Shown: piece after piece, positions 5,664 through 13,497 of the stretch
How positions within the stretch are numbered: the stretch's first letter is position 1
Layout of the letters: each line of letters opens with the position of its first letter
NCBI GenBank assembly: GCA_028291305.1
Contig: JAQGII010000221.1
Coordinates: 1-13,497 of the forward strand
Source: Caulobacteraceae bacterium
GTDB lineage: Bacteria; Pseudomonadota; Alphaproteobacteria; Caulobacterales; Caulobacteraceae
Reading direction: 5' to 3'
DNA: 13,497 bases
Translations under genes and position numbers: made by a program
The notes under the pieces: model-generated
What the model was told of the DNA's origin: nothing
Databases searched by the model: none
The model's input: the letters and a program-made list of their open reading frames with translations, nothing else

Positions 5664-7604
5664 ATGTCCGTTACCACCCTCACCGCCGAAGCCGCCGTGA
5701 CCCTGCCGCCGCCATCCTATGGAAGCTACGGAGCGCGTAGCTATCACGCCGTCGACTATGCCGTCGTGCCCGGGACCGACGAGATAGCAGTCCTGTCCAC
5801 CTCGATCGACGGAGTGAGCACCAACTACCTGGTCCTGGGCGGCTACAACCTCGACGGATCGTTGGTGTCTCAGAACCTGGTCGGCAGGGATGTGGCCTTG
5901 GGAGGCTGGATGGTGTTCGGCGCCGGAGCCGACAGCGGACTCGTCGCAGTGACCTACACCTTCAACCGGGGGGCGGATTACCTGGCGATCTACAACGCGA
6001 GCGGTGGTTTGCTTTCCACCTCCGCCCTTCCAGCCACGGCGATCAGCCCGGCAAGGGGGTTCGACACCTCATTCGGCGTCCATATGGAATGGGTGACGCC
6101 GTCCCAGGCCCCAGGTGGTTCGGGCGAATGGGCGGACTACGACACCAACAGCAATACGACAACTCTGCGGGCCTTCGGGCGAGGCGATAAGTTCGCTGCC
6201 TACGCCGACACGACGGTCGGCGGGACGGAACTCAATATCCAAGACAACCAGGCGGTGTTGACCGGTCAGGCTCCCATCACCATTCCCGGAGAGCCGGCCC
6301 ACGCCATGAGCGAGGTGGTCGCCCGTGAACTGGCAGGCGGCTCCACGGCGGCCGTCGCCTGGGTGGACTCCGGCACCGACTACGTCTCGATTTTCAACGC
6401 CTCGACCAACAGCTTCGGCCCTGTGATCGGCCTCGACTGGGGCGGGGCGTCGGACCTGCACATCGTCGGACTGCCGGACGGATTCGTGGTCAGTTGGGTG
6501 AATGGCGGCGCCTACAAGGGCGAGGTGTTCGACGCAGCCGGAAACGGCGGCGGGATCATCTCCCTGGCCGGTGACGTGGCAGGTATCAACAGCCATGGCG
6601 ACCTCTACACCGTCGGGCTAAACGGCAGCGGCCAGGAGGTGGTGCAGACCTACGCGATCAACGGCGGCGGTTCCTCCGGTGGCGGAGGGACCACGGGTCA
6701 GACCTTCACCTCCGACAATTCCGGCGACCACTGGGTCGGCACGGCGGGCAACGACGTCTTCAACCTCGGTCGCGGCGGTGACGTAGTCACTGGAAACGGG
6801 GGCAACGACACCTACAGGTTCGCCGCGGTCCCCTGGGCCGGCGGCCATATTACCGACTTCAACGCTGGTGACGTGCTCGACCTGACCGGCCTGATGTCGA
6901 CCACCTCCGACACCGGATCGGACGGCTTCGCCGACGGCTACCTGAAGATCACCGGCGACGGCTCGGGAGCCGCCCAGGTGTGGGCCAACTACCACATCCC
7001 CGGCAACGACGGCTGGTGGCTGGTCGAGACCCTGGGCGGAGTCGCGCCCGCCAGCGTGCAACACAGCGGCGATGTGATCACCGTGGGCTCCGCCGCCACC
7101 GGCCCGACCGACGTCACCACCTCGGCGTCGACCTACACCGCCCCGGCCACGGTCAAGACCATCACCCTGGCCGGCTCCCAGCAGCACATCGACGCCTCGG
7201 CGACCAACGGCGTGACCATCACCTCCAACGACACCGGCAATGTCCTCGTCGGCGGCTCCGGCGGTGACGTCTTCCACCTCGGCCGCGGCGGGGATTGGGT
7301 CTCCGGGGGGGCGGGGGCCGACACCTTCGCCTATGCCGCCACGCCCTGGGCCGGTGGCAGCGTCACCGACTTCAACGGTGCAGAGGGCGACAGGATCAAC
7401 GTCTCGGGCCTGCTGTCCGCGTCCGGCTACAGCGGCTCGGACCCCTTCGCCGACGGCTACCTCAAGTACACGACGGACGGCAGGGGCAACGCCCAGGTCT
7501 GGTCCGACCTCAACCTGCCCGGCAACGACGGCTGGTGGCTGGTCGCCACCCTCGACGGCGTCTCCACCTCCAGCCTGCACTACTCAGGCGGCCTGATCAC
7601 CTGA
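5664..7604 (+). CDS. RTX-like secreted protein, tandem type I secretion modules
   Basis: A 646-residue protein predicted to leave the cell by a type I (ABC) exporter. It has no N-terminal signal peptide or membrane helix. Residues 1 to about 330 are beta-rich with recurring blocks such as YNLDGSL, YNASGGL, FNASTNS and FDAAGNG, suggesting a beta-propeller; a Gly/Ser linker follows (331-347). Two homologous modules come next, about 358-473 and 526-646. Each has a short RTX calcium-binding core (GNDVFNLGRGGD; GGDVFHLGRGGD), a PWAGG...TDFN block, and the FADGYLK...PGNDGWWLV signature of type I secretion target domains. The last module ends at the C-terminus, as export signals do. AAGGAAG (5649-5655) supports the ATG. 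The gene stands alone, flanked by inverted repeats, and its first half is less GC-biased than its neighbours. Function beyond secretion is unknown; no exporter genes are in view. Confidence 0.8.
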   Translation: MSVTTLTAEAAVTLPPPSYGSYGARSYHAVDYAVVPGTDEIAVLSTSIDGVSTNYLVLGGYNLDGSLVSQNLVGRDVALGGWMVFGAGADSGLVAVTYTFNRGADYLAIYNASGGLLSTSALPATAISPARGFDTSFGVHMEWVTPSQAPGGSGEWADYDTNSNTTTLRAFGRGDKFAAYADTTVGGTELNIQDNQAVLTGQAPITIPGEPAHAMSEVVARELAGGSTAAVAWVDSGTDYVSIFNASTNSFGPVIGLDWGGASDLHIVGLPDGFVVSWVNGGAYKGEVFDAAGNGGGIISLAGDVAGINSHGDLYTVGLNGSGQEVVQTYAINGGGSSGGGGTTGQTFTSDNSGDHWVGTAGNDVFNLGRGGDVVTGNGGNDTYRFAAVPWAGGHITDFNAGDVLDLTGLMSTTSDTGSDGFADGYLKITGDGSGAAQVWANYHIPGNDGWWLVETLGGVAPASVQHSGDVITVGSAATGPTDVTTSASTYTAPATVKTITLAGSQQHIDASATNGVTITSNDTGNVLVGGSGGDVFHLGRGGDWVSGGAGADTFAYAATPWAGGSVTDFNGAEGDRINVSGLLSASGYSGSDPFADGYLKYTTDGRGNAQVWSDLNLPGNDGWWLVATLDGVSTSSLHYSGGLIT

Positions 7605-7612
7605 GATTTCCT

Positions 7613-7640
7613 GGGAAGCGGTCCCCAACGTCCGCTTCCC
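7613..7640. terminator. Hairpin after the RTX-like gene
   Basis: GGGAAGCGG (7613-7621) and CCGCTTCCC (7632-7640) form a perfect 9-bp stem with a 10-nt loop, starting 9 nt after the stop at 7604. No T-run follows, so it is a weak or factor-assisted terminator, or a 3'-end protecting structure. Confidence 0.5.
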
Positions 7641-7691
7641 GCGCTCATTCGAACGTCTGAAATCCACCCTTAGCTGACATCCGCACCTTAG
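7641..7691. other. Spacer between the RTX hairpin and repeat copy 2
   Basis: This stretch lies between the 3' hairpin of the RTX-like gene and the palindromic repeat. Read on the minus strand it contains ATGTCAGCTAAGGGTGGA, which resembles, from memory, a second class of intergenic repeat in Caulobacter-like genomes. It has no second copy in this window, so the assignment rests on recall only. Confidence 0.2.
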
Positions 7692-7724
7692 GATCTGGGT
7701 CCCGGCATTCGCCGGGATGAGCGG
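7692..7724 (-). repeat. REP-like palindromic element, copy 2
   Basis: This is the same 33-nt element as at 5403-5435, on the opposite strand, with GAAT instead of GAAA in the loop of the CCCGGC/GCCGGG stem. It begins 3 nt after the trmFO stop, the same spacing as copy 1 has to its gene. The two copies bracket the RTX-like gene in inverted orientation. Confidence 0.85.
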
Positions 7725-7727
7725 TGA

Positions 7728-9161
7728 CTATTCCGCCGCCTCGACCCTGTGTCCCGCCAGCCAGGCGTCGAGGTCCCTCAGCGCCCGTTCGCTCATCAGC
7801 TTCTTCTTTTCCCGGCCGCGCTGCTTGAGCGGGATCGGCTTGCCGTCCGGACCGCGCTTGGGCGTCTCCATCGGCGGCAGCAGGCCGTAGTTGATGTTCA
7901 TCGGCTGGAAGCTGGACGGACCCTTTTCGGTGCGCTCGACGTCGAGGTGGCCGCCGGTGATGTGGCCGATCAGGGCCCCCAGGGCGGTGGTCGGCGGTGG
8001 CGCGGGCAGCGTCCCCCCGCCGCGCTCGGCCGCGGCGAAGCGGCCGGCCAGCAGGCCCACGGCAGCGCTTTCCACATAGCCTTCCACCCCGGTCACCTGG
8101 CCGGCGAAGCGCAGGCGCGGATCGGCCTTGAGGCGCAGGGCCGGGTCCAGCAGCCGCGGCGAGTTGATGAAGGTGTTGCGGTGCAGGCCGCCCAGCCGCG
8201 CGAACTGGGCGTCTTGCAATCCGGGGATGGTGCGGAACACCTCCGCCTGGACGGCGTGCTTCAGCTTGGTCTGGAAGCCGACCATGTTGAACAGGGTGCC
8301 CAGGGCGTTGTCCTGGCGCAGCTGCACCACGGCGTAGGCCTTGACGCCGGGGTTGTGGGCGTTGGTCAGGCCCATCGGCTTCATCGGCCCGTGGCGCAGG
8401 GTCTCGGGGCCGCGCTCGGCCATCACCTCGATGGGCAGGCAGCCGTCGAAATAGGGGACGTTCTCCCACTCCTTGAACTCGGTCTTGGGTCCGTCCAGCA
8501 GCGCCTGGATGAAGGCCTCGTACTGCGCCTTGTCCATCGGGCAGTTGATGTAGGCGGCCGCGTCGCCGCCGGGGCCTTCCTTGTCGTAGCGCGACTGGCG
8601 CCAGGCCACGCCCATGTCGATGGTCTCGGCGTGGACGATGGGGGCGATGGCGTCGAAGAAGGACAGGGCGCCTTCGCCGGTCAGGCCGAGGATCGCCTGC
8701 GACAGGGCGGGCGAGGTGAGGGGACCGGTGGCCAGGATCACGCTGGACCAGTCCGCCGGGGGCAGGCCGGCCAACTCCTCGCGGACAATGCTGATCAGCG
8801 GATGCTGCTCGAGGCGCCGGGTGACGGCGTCGGAGAAGGCTTCGCGGTCCACCGCCAGGGCGCCGCCGGCGGGCACCTGGTTGGCGTCGGCGCAGGCCAT
8901 GATCAGCGAGCCGCAGCGGCGCATCTCGGCATGCAGCAGGCCGACGGCGTTATAGGCCCAGTCGTCCGAGCGGAACGAGTTGGAGCAGACCAGCTCGGCC
9001 AGCCCCTCGCCCTGGTGGGCCGCGGTGCCGCGCACCGGACGCATCTCGTGCAGCACGACCGCGACGCCGGCCTGGGCGACCTGCCAGGCGGCCTCGGAGC
9101 CGGCCAGGCCTCCGCCGACGACATGCACGGCCTGGGCAGCCGTATCGGGAACTGGTTTCAT
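7728..9161 (-). CDS. trmFO: tRNA (uracil-54,C5) methyltransferase, folate/FAD type (TrmFO)
   Basis: TrmFO makes 5-methyluridine at position 54 of tRNA in the cytosol, using methylenetetrahydrofolate as carbon donor and reduced FAD. The FAD-binding loop [13 protein letters not shown] (14-26) opens the protein. The conserved [11 protein letters not shown] (56-66) contains Cys 59, at the position of one of the two conserved family cysteines; [13 protein letters not shown] holds another, and [17 protein letters not shown] lies near the C-terminus. With the ATG at 9161 the protein has 477 residues, slightly above the usual 435-470. A TTG at 9170 would add three residues; neither start has a clear ribosome site, and I prefer the ATG. 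The gene diverges from the membrane-protein pair and ends 3 nt before a REP-like element. The assignment is firm. Confidence 0.96.
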   Translation of the reverse strand: MKPVPDTAAQAVHVVGGGLAGSEAAWQVAQAGVAVVLHEMRPVRGTAAHQGEGLAELVCSNSFRSDDWAYNAVGLLHAEMRRCGSLIMACADANQVPAGGALAVDREAFSDAVTRRLEQHPLISIVREELAGLPPADWSSVILATGPLTSPALSQAILGLTGEGALSFFDAIAPIVHAETIDMGVAWRQSRYDKEGPGGDAAAYINCPMDKAQYEAFIQALLDGPKTEFKEWENVPYFDGCLPIEVMAERGPETLRHGPMKPMGLTNAHNPGVKAYAVVQLRQDNALGTLFNMVGFQTKLKHAVQAEVFRTIPGLQDAQFARLGGLHRNTFINSPRLLDPALRLKADPRLRFAGQVTGVEGYVESAAVGLLAGRFAAAERGGGTLPAPPPTTALGALIGHITGGHLDVERTEKGPSSFQPMNINYGLLPPMETPKRGPDGKPIPLKQRGREKKKLMSERALRDLDAWLAGHRVEAAE

Positions 9162-9294
9162 GGGGAGCAATTACCACAAAGGGAAGATTTTTCGCGGCTA
9201 ACCGAGGTCTGGACCTTCTGCCACCTTTACAATCGCGCGCCGCGACCAAACATCCAACTAAGCCGGGCTCTCGCCCCGCGGGGGATTCGTTTCA
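9162..9294. promoter_or_regulatory. Divergent intergenic region, trmFO / membrane paralogue 1
   Basis: These 133 bases must carry start signals for both genes. AGGTC-TG-GACCT (9205-9216) is a small near-perfect palindrome in the middle and could be an operator. The block at 9225-9247 (CTTTACAATCG...CGCGACC) recurs before the downstream paralogue. The ribosome site of the rightward gene is probably GGGGGA at 9280-9285, 9 nt from its ATG. No convincing -35 box is seen on either strand. Confidence 0.35.
9225..9247 (+). promoter_or_regulatory. Shared 5' motif, copy 1 (TACAAT -10-like)
   Basis: CTTTACAATCG followed by a short spacer and CGCGACC. The same blocks, with a 2-nt shorter middle, occur at 10206-10226 before the second paralogue. 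TACAAT (9228-9233) is one base from a TATAAT -10 box, and transcription would then start near the CGCGACC block, about 50 nt before the ATG. It may be a promoter kept after gene duplication. Confidence 0.4.
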
Positions 9295-10200
9295 ATGCCA
9301 AGCTTCTCGCCTGCCGATGCGGCGTTTGAGGGTTTCAGGTTCACGCGCGAGCGTCCAGGCGCGGTGATGGCATGGGCGGGGGTGAGCCTGCTGTTCAACC
9401 TGGTGTCGGCGTTCGTCGCCCTGCTGGTGGGCGGACGGGCCTTCCGCGACTTCCAGTCGATGGACGGCAAATCGCTGGATATCCCCGCCATCTGGGCGCT
9501 TTTCCTTCCCGCGGCGCCGGCCCTGGCGGTGATCCTGGTGGTCACCCTGCTGGGCGTGGCGCTGGTCTATGCGTCGGCGCTGCGCATGTTCGTCGGCATC
9601 GACAGGCGCGTGTCGTTCCGGTTCGGCGAGGACGAGCGGCGGATCTGCTACATCGTGATGGGATACTCGCTGATCTATTTCGCCATCACCGTGGTGACGG
9701 TGATCGGGTTCGGCGTGGTGGAGAGCATCTCCGACGCCTTCAGCCCGTGGCTGGCCGGCTTCCTGGCCTGGGTGGCCCCGCTGGCGCTGTTCGCCATCCC
9801 GACCTTCATCATCGTGCGGCTGTCGCTGGCGCCGATCATCGCGGTCGACCGCAAGCGGATCAGCCTCAAGGAATCCTGGGTCTCCACCAAGGGCCATTTC
9901 TGGCCGCTGACCGGCTCGCTGATCCTGTCGATCGGCATGTTCCTGGTGGCCGCCTTCCTGGCCCTGATGATCGTCTCCTTCCTCAACCACCTGGTGTCGA
10001 TCGGCACCGGCGGGTTCGTGCCCAGCGACCTGATCGTCCGCCAGCAGACCGACAACCCGTCGATCCCCACGCTGGTGATCAGCGAGATCATCGCCTCGGC
10101 GGCCACCGGCTTCCTGCTGCCGGTCGTGCTGGGCCCGCTGGTGCGCGCCTACCAGGCCTATGACGCGCCGGATCCCGTGCCCTCGCCGGTCCACGCCTAG
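9295..10200 (+). CDS. Polytopic membrane protein, paralogue 1
   Basis: A 301-residue inner-membrane protein with about six hydrophobic segments (near 22-45, 66-96, 120-145, 153-175, 205-232 and 258-285) and no soluble domain. I cannot name a function. It resembles uncharacterised proteins sometimes annotated as having a glycerophosphodiester phosphodiesterase membrane domain, but no phosphodiesterase domain is present. It is clearly homologous to the next gene: both open with F-S-P-x-x-A-x-F-x-G-F-R-F-x-R-E-R-P, and both carry VRLSLAP, then KRISL..SW..TKG.FW in the centre (residues about 174-203). The conserved amphipathic KRISL..SW segment between helices is probably cytoplasmic. The ATG at 9295 has GGGGGA 9 nt upstream. 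It lies 60 bp before its paralogue, and the two may be co-transcribed or separately started. Confidence 0.8.
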   Translation: MPSFSPADAAFEGFRFTRERPGAVMAWAGVSLLFNLVSAFVALLVGGRAFRDFQSMDGKSLDIPAIWALFLPAAPALAVILVVTLLGVALVYASALRMFVGIDRRVSFRFGEDERRICYIVMGYSLIYFAITVVTVIGFGVVESISDAFSPWLAGFLAWVAPLALFAIPTFIIVRLSLAPIIAVDRKRISLKESWVSTKGHFWPLTGSLILSIGMFLVAAFLALMIVSFLNHLVSIGTGGFVPSDLIVRQQTDNPSIPTLVISEIIASAATGFLLPVVLGPLVRAYQAYDAPDPVPSPVHA

Positions 10201-10205
10201 CCGCG

Positions 10206-10226
10206 CTTTACAATCGTCCCGCGACC
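10206..10226 (+). promoter_or_regulatory. Shared 5' motif, copy 2 (TACAAT -10-like)
   Basis: CTTTACAATCG-TCC-CGCGACC, matching the block at 9225-9247. It lies in the 60-bp gap between the paralogues, starting 6 nt after the first gene's stop and ending 34 nt before the second gene's ATG. If TACAAT is a -10 box, the second gene has its own promoter. No -35 match is visible, because the upstream bases are coding. Confidence 0.4.
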
Positions 10227-10260
10227 CTGGCATTGACGCAGCTGGGCGCTAGGAACCGAC

Positions 10261-11144
10261 ATGGCCAAATTTTCACCGACAGAGGCGGTCTTCACGGGGT
10301 TCCGTTTCGCACGCGAACGCCCGGCGGCCCTGCTCATCTGGTCGGCCTACTACCTGGTGGTGCTGGCGGTGGCGCTGTTCGCCCTGTTCAACCTGGCGGG
10401 CGACAAGCTGGCGCAGCTGGCGGCGCTCCAGCGGAGCGGCGCGTCCGACCCGGGACCGGCCCTGGCGATCATGGACGAAATCGCGCCGGCCCTGGGGTTT
10501 GCGGTCCTGCTGCTCACCGTGTTCGGGGCGGTGCTGCGCACGGCCGTGCTGCGGGCCTATCTGGAGCCGGGGATACACCCCTGGGGCGGTCTGCGCTTCA
10601 GCGGCGACGAACTGCGGGTGCTGGGCGCCTACGCTTTTCTGATGCTGTCGCTGTTCTGCGGCGTGACCACGGTCAGCCTGTTCACCGGCCTGGCCGCGCA
10701 GGTCAATCCGGCCCTGGCGGCGCTGGTCATGATCGTCGGGCTGGCGGCCCTGGCCGGTCTGGCGGTGCGGCTCTCCCTGGCCCCCGTGGTGGCCTACACC
10801 GAGAAGCGGATATCGCTGCGCCGCTCCTGGGAGCTGACCAAGGGCGGCTTCTGGCGGCTGCTGGGCGCCTATGTGCTGCTGGCCGCGGTCGCTGGCGTGA
10901 TCCTGGTGGTGATGCTGGTCCTGTTCTCCGCCCTGATGGGGGTGGCGGCCACCGCCTCCGGCGGCGGCATCGCCGACGTCGGCCTGGCCCTGCGCCGGCA
11001 GTACGAGGGCCTGAACCCCATCCTGATCGGCCTGGATGTGGTGCTCAACGTCGTGCAGGTGTGGCTGAGCGTGGTGTTCCTGGCCGCCGGCCTCGGCGTC
11101 GGCGTCGGCGCCTACCGCGCCTTCGCCAGCCAGCTGCCCAGGGT

Positions 11145-11148
<4 letters not shown>
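10261..11148 (+). CDS. Polytopic membrane protein, paralogue 2
   Basis: A 295-residue inner-membrane protein with about six hydrophobic segments and no soluble domain, homologous to the gene before it. Shared features are the [18 protein letters not shown] opening (4-21), VRLSLAP in the middle, and [17 protein letters not shown] before the fifth helix. Differences lie mainly in the loops: this copy has a longer charged loop after the first helix (about 47-71) and a Gly-rich loop near 235-245. Function is unknown. AGGA at 10251-10254 gives a good ribosome site for the ATG at 10261. The gene converges on uvrA, and its TAG stop overlaps the uvrA stop within one CTAG. There is no room for a terminator between the two. 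Confidence 0.8.

Positions 11149-13497
<2,349 letters not shown>

Noticed and set aside
6735..7604. Tandem DNA repeat or CRISPR-like array in the RTX gene
   Set aside because: The repetition is at protein-module level with two copies of about 350 bp, not short regularly spaced repeats.
7749..9329. 526-codon open frame antisense to trmFO
   Set aside because: The opposite strand is an intact TrmFO with all motifs. This frame has the Gly/Gln/His composition typical of antisense reading in GC-rich DNA.
10233..10256. TTGACGC plus GCTAGGAAC as a Caulobacter housekeeping promoter before paralogue 2
   Set aside because: The -35 match is perfect, but the gap is only 8 nt (10-14 expected), the -10 has two mismatches, and its bases double as the ribosome site. 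Transcription would start at the ATG itself.

Overview
The window is a chromosomal segment of a GC-rich alphaproteobacterium. The sequence suggests Caulobacteraceae (Caulobacter or Phenylobacterium type). Supporting this are the gene order ATPase-yajC-secD-secF-Mth938, strong G/C third-position bias, an alphaproteobacterial UvrA variant, and intergenic palindromes of the 'HPGESRDP' type seen in these genomes. The genus is an inference. Ten protein genes are visible, two of them cut by the window edges. I see no rRNA, tRNA, CRISPR array, transposase or phage gene.

Left part (1-4634): the start of a DUF815-type ATPase gene reads leftward. Diverging from it is yajC-secD-secF, the accessory module of the Sec translocon, which uses the proton gradient to help pull secreted and membrane proteins across. 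Directly attached are a Mth938/NDUFAF3-like gene (TTG start, 4 nt after secF) and a membrane gene resembling the N-terminal domain of PuuD urate hydroxylase. A textbook intrinsic terminator ends this run. After the terminator comes a squalene/phytoene-synthase-fold gene (4665-5399) resembling NDUFAF6. NDUFAF3 and NDUFAF6 are mitochondrial complex I assembly factors, so the cluster pairs membrane insertion machinery with two complex I assembly-factor relatives.

Middle (5400-7727): a single-gene island holds a 646-residue RTX-like protein with a putative beta-propeller front and two copies of a type I secretion C-terminal module. It is bracketed by two near-identical palindromic repeats in opposite orientation, each exactly 3 nt after the stop codon of the flanking gene. 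Its leader carries a 6+6 bp inverted repeat and a possible EcfG/SigT-type stress promoter. No type I exporter genes are in the window.

Right part (7728-13497): trmFO (tRNA U54 methylation) reads leftward. Diverging from it are two tandem paralogous polytopic membrane proteins that share a short 5' motif. The second converges on uvrA (nucleotide excision repair), with both stop codons read from one CTAG palindrome. uvrA runs off the right edge without its N-terminal part.

The best candidates for a second look are the NDUFAF3/NDUFAF6 grouping with SecDF-YajC and the intercalated PuuD-like membrane gene, the RTX island with its matched repeats and stress-type promoter, and the shared upstream motif of the membrane paralogues.
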